A stretch of DNA of 64,000 nucleotides from Posidonia oceanica (GCA_037176725.1 JAZBRS010000029.1:129365001-129429000); one strand, 5' to 3'; shown: positions 44,946 to 56,857, counted from the first letter of the stretch. The notes: generated by a model from the sequence alone, not told the origin. A program made the numbers and translations.

Positions 44946-44963
44946 TGGCGACTCCGCTGGGGA
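44946..44963 (+). other. Primer binding site of element D
   Basis: TGGCGACTCCGCTGGGGA, five bases after the LTR end TTACA. The same first ten bases occur inside the LTR at about 44,826 (GGTGGCGACTCCAAG), 120 bp upstream. Confidence 0.8.
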
Positions 44964-45477
44964 TAACCAGACTCCAGCTTTCGTTTTCGCTTTTCTGTTT
45001 AGTGGCTTTCTCCTATTTGCATGATTGCTCGCATGTGTTTGCTTTATTTGCTTGCCTAGTTATCCATGCTTTGATATCTTGTTATGTGCCATATTTGTAT
45101 GCCTATCTTACACCTATGCCATGCCATGTTATACATGCCTTTTTGATGTGTTGAGTGTTTTCCTTTTCACAAATCATGTCACAACACTAGCACATGTCAT
45201 GTACATGCCTTTTGAAGTGTGTGTTTGATGTTTGCATGCCATATTTGGGTGTTTTCTCCCCTTTTTGTAATTAAACCTAGGGATAATTAGAGACATGATT
45301 GCTTTCCCCCATCGTTTAATAATAAAAATAAAAAATGAAAGGACACATAAGAATGTACCCTAGGCATAACTAGAGCCAAACATTCATATTTATCCCCTTG
45401 GTTAATAAAAAATCATGTAAAAAACATCGAGCATACTTGCATACTTGATCATACTAGGGGCATGCATATTTTTTCCT

Positions 45478-45785
45478 TTGAGTCCACCCATCAGTCTACG
45501 AAGGGCAGTCTTGGTCTTTTGTTCCATGGCTATTAGCATGGGACGAGTTGCCGATCTGTCTCCCCTTGTCTGGGGTCGTGTCGGTGTTAGTATGAGCTCA
45601 CTGCTACAGTAGGAGTCAAAGCTCCCAACGCACCACTCGTTCTCTGCCTGAGCCTTAGCTAGGATATAGAACGGACACCTGCTTTCTACCCTTGAGTCGG
45701 AGACCTATATACCCTTGTGAGAACCCGGAGTAGAATGTCTACTAGAACGCACTTAGATTGGTGAGAGAGAGCATATTAGAAAGCA
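45478..45785 (+). other. Conserved leader block of element D
   Basis: Non-coding sequence homologous to 21,415-21,735 of element A in the element's own orientation, from TGAGTCCACCCA to GTGAGAGAG. GGGGTCGTGTCGGTGTTAGT is identical in both. Possibly a packaging signal. Confidence 0.7.
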
Positions 45786-47689
45786 TTCATATGCATCATG
45801 CCACCCTAATAACATTTGCATTTGTCTTTTCGAGATGTGACATTCGTTTTTGTTTGTTGAAACAAGTTAGAGAGTGAGTTCCTTAGTCGGAGTTCGAGTT
45901 GTTCTTTCCATGATACCCCTATAGCAACATTTTCTCGACCCTCTTTTCTCGAGTAATTCGTCGTTTCCGACGATAGCTCCCCGTAGGTCTCATCCTTTTG
46001 GTTTTCACCGCAGCCTTATCCTCACTCGCTCACGGTCAGCCATGGCCCAGCGTGTTAGCGAGCCTTCACTCTCGATTTCTTTGGAGGAGGTCCCGAAGTC
46101 GACTCCTTACTCCTTTGCTGTCACTTCTGCTGTTCCTTCCTATCAGGCATTCCAGTCTCAAGCGCCTGGGAGTTTCACTCCACTCATTTCGGGGCGTCGG
46201 TAGGCTCTTGTTAGTACAGAGTCTGTCACCAAATATGTTTCGATGACTGTAGCGATCCTGGAGTTCGGATCGTCCATGCACGATGCCAGAGCTCGCGTGC
46301 ACCGATCGGAATCAGGTTCACTATTAGCGGGTGTGTCCGAGAAGGGAAACTTGACTCGAAAACACCGAAAAAAGGGGAAAAAGAAAGATAAGACAAATCA
46401 GAGTCACCATCGTGTCATTAAGTCGGGAGACAAGGAAAATCGGGGAAGTGCATGAAAAACATGCAAAACCACACAAAAAGATGTAATGCAATGCAATGCT
46501 ATGCAAAGAAGATGACTCATGCCAAGGACGAGGGCAAAACGGTCATTACGGGCCAGAGAAAGGGTAAGAACTCCTGTTACACGCGGAGAAGGTATTAGGC
46601 ACCCCCGACACGCCCGAAAATCGATCTTTCTAGGCTTTCGCTCGCTTATGAGAGATGATGCATGCTTTAAATGCCTAAATGCCATGAATGCCTGCTAAAT
46701 GATGTGCCTGAATGCTTAAGTGCTAGGTATACTGTGATTACATGCTCAAATGTGTGTTCTAAATGATGCGATGCACAAGGAAAGTAAACGTGCAGCCTAT
46801 GTGCTCAGCAGCGCTGTCAGTGTTCCGAACCGGGCGAACCCTGGTTCGTGAGAACTCTAGACAGTAAACATCACTGCCCTAATGCAATTGCAAGCGATTA
46901 AAACAAAACGGCGAAGAAAGCCCAGCAGATGCAAGCGACATGCAAGGGAAAACAAGAGCTGGCATGCAAAACGGTGCAAAGCAAGCGAAAACAATAGCGG
47001 ACACACAAAACGGTGCAACAACAAGCGAAAAGGAAGGTGGACACGCAAAACGGTGCAAAAGCGAAAGGAAACAAAAGTGGGCACACAAAATGGTGTGAAA
47101 ACAAGCAAAAACGAGATCAGGCATGCAAAACGGTGCAAATGCGAGCAAAAACAGATGTAGGCACGTAAAACGATGCATGCAATGCAAATGAGGAAGCAAT
47201 GAATGCTGTGCAGTGTTCAAATGGACTTATCTTGGGAATCTGAGGCCTGATCTGAGATAACTTTGGTTTAAATGAAAGATCATTCAACCAAGAAGACCTA
47301 GACAGTTAGATCGTGGAAATCCAACGGTCCGATCAAAAGTTATTCAGGTTTCAAGTCAGAAGGCTCAAGGGCCAGCAAAGGTAGGGGTCTAAGTGCAAAT
47401 AGTCCCTAAAGGTGTGTAAAACAAGGATGTATGCATGCAAGAGTGCTGAGGATGCTTGAATGAATGCAAGGATGCAAGGTACCATGATATGGGAATGCGA
47501 ATGCATGTAGAAATACAATGCATGAACCTAAGTGTAATTTGGGAAAACTACAGGGGCCTACATGCAAAATGTCCCTATGTGGGTGCAAAACAGGTCTAAT
47601 GCATGCAAGAATGCTAATGCAATGATGCATATGCTGAATGCAAAGCTAATTGGGAGGTATGCATGCAAAAATGCAAGAAAAGGACCTAA

Positions 47690-48760
47690 ATGCAGTTTTA
47701 AAAACATGCAGGACCTAAATGCAATGCCAAGAAAGCATGCAGACATGCAAAGTTGAAAACAGGGACTGACATGCAATTTCAGAAAACAGTTGGACCTTAA
47801 AACAATGCAATGTGGTTTAAAAATGCAAATTGAGTGATGCATGCATGCAAAATGGACTGATATGCAATTATGGCATTTTTCTGGGTTTTTTAGCAATGCA
47901 ATATAGTTTAAACAGGATTTAAATGAAGTCAGAACATGCAGCTGGACTAATGTGCAAATAAAACATGTTTTTGGGTTTTTCTGCAATGCAATATAGTTAA
48001 ATGCAGATTTAAATGAATGAATGAACTGATGTTGGACTAAGATGCAATTTTGAAAACATGCAGTACTTTATTTCAATGCAGTATGATTTAAAATGTCATT
48101 TAAATGATTTTCAAACCAACAGATGGACTGAAATGCAAATATTTAAACATGCAACACTTTAATGTAATGTGATATGGTTTTAAATGAAAATTAAATGAGA
48201 TGCAAACCAACAGAGGACTTACATGCAAATAAAACATTTTTAGGGTTGTTTATGCAATGCAATAAGGTAAACATGGCATTTAAATGATGTTAATGCATGC
48301 TCTGAGGACTGACTTGCAATTAAAACATGTTTCTGGATTTTTTAGCAATGCAATAAAGTCGAAAAATGCAACTTAAATGAATGCAGTTGATGCAAGGACC
48401 TAGATGCAAATATTTAAAAGTGCTGGATGCAACTACAATAAAAAAACAGAAGATATGCATGCTGTGCTTGGACTTGTGTGCAAATAAAACAAAGTGATGG
48501 GGTTTTATGCAATGCAGTATTGTTTAAAACAAACATTAAATGATTCATCAATCAAGCCTGGACCAGAACGCAAATAAAATAAGCTGCAGTAGTTTACTTC
48601 ATTGCAATAAAGTCAAAAAAGAGAAATTAAATGACAGTAGTTGATATAGGACCCAAACACAATTAAAAATAACTGAAGAGCTTCACTGCAAAGATAAAAA
48701 CTAAGCGTTTAACTACTGATGGACCTACTTGCAAGTATTTAAAAACTAATGAAATTAATT
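47690..48760. repeat. Degenerate ~90-bp tandem array in the 5.1-kb solo LTR
   Basis: Units contain GCAATGCAATATAGTTTAAA, ATTTAAATGAA and GGACTGATATGCAATT-like strings, ten or more copies. It corresponds to the array at 10,310-11,240. Confidence 0.78.
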
Positions 48761-50439
48761 TCAATGCATGCTTTAAACTTTACTAAACTTTTAAAAAACA
48801 AAAAAATAAAGCTACAGTGCCTTCTTCCCCGCGCGACCTCAGCAACTGTGCTGGAGGAGGAAGCAGCGGCGCTAGGTGGCTCCGGCGGGTGGTAGGCCAA
48901 GCTGAGGCCGGAGGAAGCAGGAGGCGATGCTGGTGAAGCGTTCGGAGTTGTCGGTGACGATCGGAGGTGTCTGGAGCGTACTGACGGCTAAGCTGGTTTC
49001 TGACCGGAGTTGCAGAGATGGTGCCGGCGCTGGAAGCTGCAGAACAGCTCAGAGATGGGTCGGCGAGCTTCCTGGAGTAGAGGCGGGCCTCGCAGGAGTC
49101 TCTGGAGCAACGGAGATGGTCTGAGTCGTCTGGACGACATGGAGGTTGCTTGCAGAGAAGGCGGAGGACGGGGCAGGTGCTGGAGGCTGCGGTAGAGGCC
49201 AGGCAGTGCTGATCCAGCTTCCTGGAGCTCTAGCGAAGGTCTGGATGAGATCTGGAGCGATTCGGCGCACTGAGGTGGCCAGGAGCAAGCGGCGGAGCTA
49301 CAGCGGAGCTAAGGCACACGCGGGCAGAGGAGGGTCTGGAACGGCACGCTGAGGGGTGGAGCTGGCTTCTGGCATCCTGGTGATGCTTGGGGGAAGCTCC
49401 AGAGCAGCTGCGGAGGACCGAAGCGCACGGGGTGCTCGGCGACAGTCGCGGCTGGAGTGCCATCGCCGGGGAAGACGACTGGAGCGACGAGTCAACCTAG
49501 AGCTAGGGGGCACTAAACCTACTCTTATCTATCTAGAAAGCAAGAAGGAAGTAAATGGAGTGTGGTGGCAGGGTTTTTTACCTGAGACAATGATCAGCAT
49601 GTGCTGTCGACGTCCAATTGGGTCGACAGGTCGATGGGAGGCTGCAGCAGCGCTGGGTGGACCGGAAGCGGCACGCAGCGATCGGAGGTGGCTCCTAGTG
49701 TTGCGAGGGTGATCCAGAGCTGCTCAGAAGTGAGCTGCGATGCTCGGAGCTCAAGTTGGGAATTTTGGGTCAACTGTGGTCTTTTTTGGCTAAGTTCGGG
49801 CTGGTGGCTCTCCGGTTCTCTCTGAGTGGTGGTTTGGGTTCGTGGAGGTCCAGTGAAGAGGGTGGAGTGGTTAGATCAGGGTGGTGTGGGCTCTGTGGTG
49901 AGTTGGAGATTCTGGACGTTTCAGGCAAAGTTGGGTTCAAAGGTGTTTGTGGTGGAGAGGGTGGTCTGTTGGGCGTTAGGGGGCGAGCTGAGGATTGGGT
50001 GGAGAAGGTGGTTGTGCGGTGAGTGTCGTGGAGAAGTTTGAAGGGCTGGGAGTGGCTGTGTGAAGGTGTTTGTGAGCTTGGGAGTTGCAGGTTTGCTAAG
50101 GGGAAGCTCTCTGGTTTTTTCTCTCACAAAGCTTGCTCTCTCTAGGTTCAAACTGATTGGAAGGGAAGAGGAGGAGGAGTTTTGTTCACCGACTGCCACT
50201 CGAGTGGGCGTGGCTCGCACAGAGGCTGGGAATTGGGTTTGCAGGTGGTTGGCAGGTGTGGCAGTGAAAGGAGGAGGCTGGCAAGAGGTGAGGTCGTGAG
50301 GCTGCAAGCGCCGAAAGGTGGAGTGTGGGCAGGAGGAAGAGTGTACGGCCGTGCGGGTGGTTGTGTGTGTGTGTCTGTGCAGGTGGATGGCGTGTGTGCG
50401 GTTTGAAAAAGGAGGGAATGGGAGAGGAAGCTTCTGCTG

Positions 50440-51110
50440 TGAGGAGAGGAAGGAGAAGAAGAGAAGGAAGGAGGAAGGCCTGGGTCGTGCGGACCGGGCT
50501 TGTGTGCGGGAGAAAAAAGGAGAAGAAAAGGAAGCAGTGGGCTGGGCTTGGCGTGGGAAAAAGAAGAGAAAAAGGAGAGAAAAATGAGAGAGTGGGCCGG
50601 GCCTAGAATGGGGAGGAGGAAGAAAAGGAAGAAAGAAAGGGAAAAGGAGAGAGAAAAAGAAAAAGGTTTGGTTTTTGGTTTTTAAAGTTGGGTTTGGTAT
50701 TTTGGTTTTTAAAAGTTTGTTTCTTCCTTTTAGATTAAGTTTTTAATTGTTTTAATTGTTTTTAAATTGGTTTTTGACTTGTTTTAGTTGTTTTTAAGTT
50801 TTTTAATTTGTTTTAAGTTTTTTAGCTTGTTTTTACTTGTTTTTAAGTTTTTTAACTTGTTTTAATTGATTTTAAGTTTGTTTTCTTGTGATTAGTTGTT
50901 TCTTTAAGTTGTTTTAATTGATTTTAAGTTTTTAGTTGCTTTTTGTTTTTGAGTTCGTTTAACTTGTTTTAATTGTTCTTTAGGTTTTTAGTTGCTTTTT
51001 AAATTGGATTTTTCTTTTAAATTGTTTTTTTTAAGTATTTTTGATTTGTTTTTTATTGGATTTTTGTTTTAAATTGTTTTAAGGAGTGTTGGTTTGTTTA
51101 TCTTTAGGTT
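50440..51110. repeat. Purine tract followed by T-rich TTTTAAGTTTTTAACTTG repeats
   Basis: 50,440-50,672 is almost pure G/A. 50,690-51,110 is made of about 25-35-bp degenerate units around TTTTAAGTTTTTAACTTGTT. The same unit, reverse complemented, appears at 63,400-63,980 in the LTR at the right edge, which starts with the same TATTGACACC terminus. Confidence 0.75.
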
Positions 51111-51976
51111 TTTCTTAGGGTTTTGTCTTGAATGATTTTCTAGGATTTTTGAGGAATTTTCCTAAGGGTTTCTAGAATTGTTTTTAGGGTTTTGATTTTG
51201 GGTTTGGTTTGGTTTAGGGTTTAGGGTTTGACCTAGGATTCTTCTAGGGTTTAGGTTTAGGTTTAAAAGTTTTTTTTAATTTCCTGTTTTTTTTTGTGTG
51301 GGGTTTTCTATGGTTTCACGAGAGAGAGAGCCACTAACATAGAATCGAAAAAATGGGGTGTCAATAGTGACCGCCACTCGTGCTCTGGATTTCCATTTCA
51401 CTGCTCCCCTTACTCAGGGCTTCGATACTTTTGGCACCCACTTTGTTGAGTCCTCTTCTATTGTAGGATCCTTCCCCTTTGGACAGTCTGTGTCCCAGCC
51501 ACTTATGGCCTCTGGTCCCTCACCGATCCTACATTTCAGTCTTCCCAGTGACGGGACCCCTGACGAGCAGTATCAGAATATGATGGAGGTGGCCCAGACA
51601 CTGTAGGGCATGGCTCTGTCTATTCACTCACTTGTAGTTCCAACTACTCCTGAGTTCCCTCAACAGCCATTTTCTCTATTTTAGGCACACCCTACTGCAC
51701 CTCTGCCTCAGCCATCGCCCCAGCTTCTCACTACACCGGTGATGGGGGCGACATCCGTGCCTTCAGCACAGACACTACTTAGCGCACAGTATCCACCTCT
51801 GGTATCTGGTGGCCACCCCCTTGGGTTGGTAGGAGCACAGTACACACAGAACCCGCTGCCTGACACCATACCAGTGCAGTAGTTGTTGCTCCCTCATTCT
51901 GCACCCTAAACAGCACAGTCTTCTGCATATCGCTTTTTTGTGCCTCCACAGGTCCTGCCTCCATCAGGCATGCCAC

Positions 51977-53511
51977 TGTAGATATCCTATTTTCGCATTT
52001 CTGAGAGTTCTTTTGAGGGTAGAAACCTTGAGGCGCCCCAAATCTCATGCCTGAGTTTGATAACGCATCTTCCAGATACTCCTTGACTTCTTTAAAGCAT
52101 CACTAGACCCTACCTAGACTCAGGTTGTTGGCTGTAGCAGAGCTAACTCGCTCGGACTCATGACAAGTCCAAATACCTTGGGTATCCTTCACTTCAACTC
52201 AGATTTAAGGTTGGAGTTGAGTTAACAGAGATGCTTCCTTGATTTCATAGGCTATCTGTAGTTTCCCAGCCTCCCATCTTGTTTCCTCTAGCAAAAACCC
52301 AGGAAAGGAGCTAAAAACGACCTAGGTAAGTTAGTAGCCACTTGGGGAGGCGACTCACATAGTAGCCACCTAAGACGGCGACTACAGCTGTCGCCCATTT
52401 ACCAGCCGACTACACTAGCAGCCAGTTGAGGAGGCGGCTCAGTCAGAAGCCATCTCAGGTGGTGACCCATGTGGACGTCAACTAGATAGGCGACTGGGAG
52501 ATTGTGGGCAACGGTTGTGCCCCACTATCCCCTCAACTCTCAAGCGCCAGCTCATCAGGCGACTGAACGGTTGTGGAACCGCCTCGGTCTTTCCACGATC
52601 TTTGACCGTCAGGCGTCACTCTATGCAGCGATTAGCGATCGTGGCTCCTTTCGAACCGCTTTTCCACAGTTATTTCCCACTCCCCCCTCGACCGTTAGGC
52701 CCCAGCTCATGCGGCGACTAAAAGTCGTGGCCTCGTTCTCGGGTCGTCCCACATTTTGACCAAATGGTTGCTAGGTTTAGGTGCCACTCCAACCGGCGAC
52801 TCAAACTAACTGCCATTTTTCTAGAATTTTCTGAACTCCAACCGTCCCCACACCCCTAGAGTCTATAAATAGACCCCTTAGGCTGGTGGTTTGAGGGTCG
52901 GAATTTTAGAAAGAGAAATCCCCCCAGAGAGGAACTCCCAGAAAAGACAGAGCCCTATCAATTGTGAGCCACCTCCAGAGAGCTAGTTTTCCAATCCAGA
53001 AACACTACCTCCTCTCCCCAATAGGCTACCAACCTGAGCTTCTACCTCCAATCTGGGAATCCTCAGCTACGCTGGAGCTCTGACCGTGCTTCCTTCCAAT
53101 CTCATTGCACATAGCATAAGGGTGAAAGGGAGTATCTTCTTCTATTCTAGTTTCTTACTACATCTCTTTACATTCCTTAGTATAGAATCATAGCATATGC
53201 ATACGGGGAACAACCCCCGGTCAGTATTTACTTTCTTTTAGTCATGTCGTTTCACTCATCTCTATTATTGATACTACACCGAAGCTAATCTATGTCATTC
53301 TGTTTTGAAGGAAAGGAAGGAACTCACGCAACACGAGGAAGTCGCTAGACGACACCCTGCCGTCGATCTAGTGGTCCGAGGACCCGCATCATCATAATCT
53401 CCCCCCAGGTGTCTTGTCTGCCTAGAGACGAGTGGCGATCACAACAAAGGCTGTCGACGTCGTGGAAGTGCTGGCATCTCCTTAAACACCCCCCCAAATT
53501 CCACATCTACA
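51977..53511 (+). mobile_element. 5' LTR of element B (1,535 bp)
   Basis: Starts TGTAGATATCCTATTTTCGC at 51977 and ends CCACATCTACA at 53511, seven bases before the primer site. A canonical TATA box, TATAAATAG (52864-52872), follows a cluster of GGCGACT/AGTCGCC palindromes (52,330-52,800). Downstream of the TATA box is a leader-like segment with AGAGAAATCC and CCAGAGAGGAAC. The first about 110 bp recur at 55,872-55,980. Confidence 0.8.
52330..52800. repeat. GGCGACT / AGTCGCC palindrome cluster (theme 3)
   Basis: Roughly a dozen alternating half-sites (GGCGACTCACATAGTAGCCACC, truncated forms GGCGACTA, CAGTCGCC-like, AGCCGACTAC). The cluster ends about 65 bp before the TATA box at 52,864. Further half-sites occur in the leader at 53,760-53,850 and 54,545-54,635, and in other units at 31,566-31,653 and 61,712-61,900. 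Confidence 0.75.
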
Positions 53512-53518
53512 AATTAAG

Positions 53519-53538
53519 TGGCGATCACGGTGGGACTC
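53519..53538 (+). other. Primer binding site of element B
   Basis: TGGCGATCACGGTGGGACTC follows the LTR end by seven bases. It differs from the TGGCGACTCCGCTGGGGA site of elements A and D, so a different tRNA primes this family. A partial copy, GTGGCGATCACAACAAAGG, lies inside the LTR at about 53,431. Confidence 0.65.
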
Positions 53539-54914
53539 GGCTTTAGCCAACCCCCGTGCTACGTGAGTTAATTCCTCCCCTTCTTTCCATTATCCTCATA
53601 GATTTAGGAGTAGTTTTTTTAGGTTCGGATAATCGTGCGCTTAGGTTTTCATGATATCCCGAACCTTTTTCGATTTTTCTCTCCCTCTGTTTCTGACGTC
53701 AGTAAAATCCCAAGTTCCAGCAGTTGGGGCTATTTTACTGAGCTTAGGAGACTGTGTTGCGAGCCGCCAGTACGAGCAGCGTCTGTCTGAGCTGCTCCTC
53801 CAGAGGGCGACTGAAATAGACGTCGTTTAAGCAGGCGCCTCCCTCAGTCCGGTTTTTTACTACAGACCTCTTAGTTTTTTCCTGTACTTTGTGTTGTGTT
53901 TTTAGATCTGCAGTAGCACTAAAAATTAAAAACAAGCTTCCCATGTCCACTGTACTCTAGTTTTTTAACGGTTTCTAGCTTTGCTTGTGTCCACCCTTAA
54001 GGTGGAAACTAGTTGTTTTGTATTAAAGTGGAAGTCCCTTGAGGAAGTCTTCTTCTAACTAGAACAGTTAACCTGAGCGAACCCGGGCCAGTGCAAGTCA
54101 CTCTCTCATACTCGGTGTTAGCTGCAATAGTTAGATCAAGATCTCAAGGTGTCCCAAGTATTGTTATTGGCTTCTCTTTCTCTCTGAGCCAATAGTGGAA
54201 CTTGGTAGATACTTTACACCTTAGTACTCTATGTTTTATTGCTTTATAGTTTGTTAAGTGCCGAGCCTAAGGACAGAATCCTAGGTGGAGGGTCCCTCTT
54301 TAGAGAGACAAGCCCCCCATCTAGGTCCCTCTTAGTGGACCCTAGCGAAGGTCAAGGAGGAGTACCTTAAAGCCAACCAATCCCAGTTGCTTGTGACCCA
54401 TGCAGGTGTAATTAATCAATCCATTAATTAAACACCTAAACAAGTAAAAGCAACGCATTGTTCGAAACCTACTCTCGTTTTCCTTCTTCACTGATTGCGT
54501 GGTCTGTCCAAGACAGACCCGGTTTGTTGACTGAACTAGGGGCACAGCCGCCAGTTCAGGAGGCGCCTCGCTGAGCCATCGGTGAAATCGACGACTTGTC
54601 AGGCCGCCTTTAAGACAGGCGACTAGTAGGGGATTACGATTCAATGCATTGTTTGCAGGGATTAGGCATACTACTAATCACAGGATTATAAGCACAGATT
54701 GTTTGCATTTCTGTTATTTTTCTTTTCAAATTCTATCGTGTCTGTATTAATCAGTGTTCATTGAGTCTACAATTTCTTTTTTATCTCCTGTAATAGTCTA
54801 GAAAAACAAAAGCAAAAAAAAAGACGAAACAAAAGAGAAAAAAAGAGAAAAAAAGGGAAAAAGAAAAAAAAGAAAAAAAAAGAAAGAGAAAAAATACAAA
54901 AAAAGAAAAGAACA

Positions 54915-55871
54915 ATGGAGCGCATGAGCACTACCTCTACCTCCATGGCACAGCAAGGCCAAGGCCCGGACGGGTCTTTCTTCAGAGGCTCAACCTCACA
55001 AATGGAAGGGCCAGGAACCCCCGGCTTCTCACTAGCCACTGGCCGGCGAAAATTCCTGCACGCCTCCATCCCCTTCGATTACCACACTGATACAAACGAA
55101 GAAGGAGGGGAGGTGGATCAGTCTCGAACAATAGACATCCCGCCCGAGTTCACGCATCCCGAGGCAACTTCTAACGTTGTGCCTCCCGTTGTGACTACTT
55201 CCAACCCAATTAAGGAGGAGACCTATGAGGTTCGGCAATCCCTGGCTCAACAACAACATTTCATGCACACAAACCCACAAACCTCCACCCTCCAAGAACA
55301 CCACAACCACCTATTCCATACGCCCGTCTACACGCACGCCACACCTAACCCTACCTTCCCTAACCAAGGCCCCTATCCACCATACTACCCGACACCCACC
55401 TACCCTTATATCCACCCAACTCCACCATACGCAACCCCATACCCACCACAACCTCCCGCTAACACGCCATACTACCCCACTCCACCTCCACCACCATCCT
55501 TCCATCCACAACAACCTCCCGTTAACGCACCTCACTACCCTACATGACCCCAATCATTATTCTTCCATCCACCACATAACCCATCGCTACCACCATTCCC
55601 ACCAACACACCAGCACCCGAGCCAGGGGCATTACGCCGCACTAGGGACTGATCTTAAGAGGATGATTGCCGAAGCCTTAACAGAGGCCGGGGTCACTTCC
55701 AAGACGCTCATTGGCTACGACATCTCCAAGTTCCCTCACTTTGCCCTTCCCTCTGGGTTTAAAATGCCAAAAATGAGGAGATATAATGGTACGGAGGATC
55801 CCAGGAACCACATAGCTGCCTTCACTATGGATACTCTGTCATACCGTTATGATGCCGGGCTCACTACATAC
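54915..55871 (+). pseudogene. gag: Gag of element B, one stop, fused to an LTR fragment
   Basis: A single frame from MERMSTTSTSMAQQGQGP to 55,871 is broken only by TGA at 55,545-55,547. The N-terminal third is polar, the middle is a Pro/Tyr/Thr-rich spacer (PYYPTPTYPYIHPTPPYATP), and the C-terminal part starts the gag capsid domain (FALPSGFKMPKMRRYNGTED). The capsid is cut after about 60 residues where LTR sequence begins at 55,872. Zinc knuckle and pol are absent. Confidence 0.75.
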
Positions 55872-55980
55872 TGTAGATATCCTATTTTCGCATTTCTGAG
55901 AGTTCTTTTGAGGGTAGAAACCTTGAGGCGCCCCAAATCTCATGCCTAAGTTTGATAACACATCTCCCAGATATTCCTTG
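55872..55980 (+). mobile_element. LTR fragment of element B fused to its gag
   Basis: Nearly identical to 51,977-52,085 (only a few substitutions), then the match stops at about 55,980. It is not preceded by a polypurine tract, so it is not a normal 3' LTR boundary; a recombination or second insertion joined gag to the LTR start. Confidence 0.75.
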
Positions 55981-56857
55981 TGGATGGTCAAGGACTGAAA
56001 AGGCCCAGGGAGTAGCAACCCAAATAAGGACTGGTGTGTGGACCGAAGTCTTTAAAGGGTGCAGGCATGACCCAAGGGACACACCCACAAATGTAAGGCC
56101 CACTCATCTGGTTGAAACGAACCCCAAGACTAATGCTTAAAATAGGTACTCATCTTTCCCCATTAGAAGAACTAAAAAACCAAAAAAAATCATATAACCC
56201 AAAAAACCAAAAAAATCATATAACCCAAAAATCCAAAAAAATCATATAACCCCAAAAAAAACCAAAAAAAATCATATAACCCAAAAACCAAAAAAAAATC
56301 ACATAATCCAAAACTTAGAAAAAAAACCAAGACATCCAACCTACATACAAGTGAAAACTTAGTAAGTAGGAAAACCGGAGTTAATCTGGCCGATGATGCA
56401 ACCATCGACTCACCAGGATTCGGAGTTAGCGTCCTACTCAAGCGTGTCTCACGACTTGGGTGCGCTCTCTCAACAAAGACATTACTAGCATAATGATCTT
56501 TAGAGCATCCACGGATGACTCATAATCAGCGTCTACTGGGCTCTGATTTCCATCTCTTTAGCTGAGGCCAGAAATTAACTCCCTCCACCCATTTAAAATA
56601 AACATGCATTATGCCTTTTGTTAATTAATTAACTTAGCCTAAATCCTTTTCAGTTGACATACTTTCTCTTTGATTGATTAGTTAACTTAGCCAAATCATT
56701 CGCCAAGGGAGGTATGCTCGTTGATTACTAACAAAAAAGGTAAGCATGTGCAGGAAGCAAGGCGAAACAAAAAAAAAAAACCATTCATATAAATATTCAC
56801 AAGTTCAGACTCTGCCAAAAGAAAAGTACAGACTCTGACAAAAAGAAAGGTACAAGC
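55981..56857. other. Unassigned retroelement-like sequence, no gene
   Basis: 56,180-56,300 contains four to five copies of an AAAAAATCATATAACCC unit of about 28 bp. The sequence after 56,350 has the style of Tat leaders but was not matched with certainty. No gene. Confidence 0.4.

Larger units (their letters stand above)
46248..51366 (-). mobile_element. Solo LTR (5.1 kb), Tat-like, inserted in gag of element D
   Basis: Plus-strand ends are TGTAGCGATCC at 46248 and GGGGTGTCAATA at 51366; on the minus strand it starts TATTGACACCCC. The flanks are ATGAC (46243-46247) and GTGAC (51367-51371), a target duplication with one mismatch, and excision restores the gag frame. It shares with the element A LTR the conserved core (46,395-46,640), the TGCAA-rich array (47,690-48,760), a GC-rich gene-like stretch (48,830-50,420), a purine tract (50,440-50,672) and a telomere-like tract. 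No primer site, PPT or gene inside. Confidence 0.87.
46042..51975 (+). pseudogene. gag: Tat-lineage gag of element D, split by a solo LTR
   Basis: The start MAQRVSEPSLSISLEEVPKS aligns with the element A gag start MAQHTGEPSSS...EEIP. Part 1 is 46042-46247, with a premature TAG at about 46,201. It is interrupted by the solo LTR and resumes at 51,372. Removing the LTR and one target duplication joins KYVSM to TATRALDF in the same frame. Part 2 includes QYQNMMEVAQTL, then stops, and a Pro-rich region (SPQLLTTPVMGA, GLVGAQYTQNPLP) matching element A gag at 20,504-20,650. It is cut at 51,976 by element B. Capsid and zinc-knuckle parts are not present. Confidence 0.8.
42398..51976 (+). mobile_element. 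Plus-strand Tat-like element (D), 5' part
   Basis: Comprises 5' LTR (42398-44940), primer binding site (44946-44963), conserved leader, and the start of gag (from 46042), which is split by the solo LTR at 46,248-51,366 and then cut at 51,976 by the LTR of element B. No pol region or 3' LTR remains. Family membership follows from the LTR termini, primer site and gag similarity to element A. Confidence 0.8.

Noticed and set aside
48830..50420. GC-rich open frames on both strands in the 5.1-kb solo LTR
   Set aside because: They resemble a captured gene stretch, but no frame has a recognisable protein, and an equivalent GC-rich stretch exists in the element A LTR. Left as LTR sequence.
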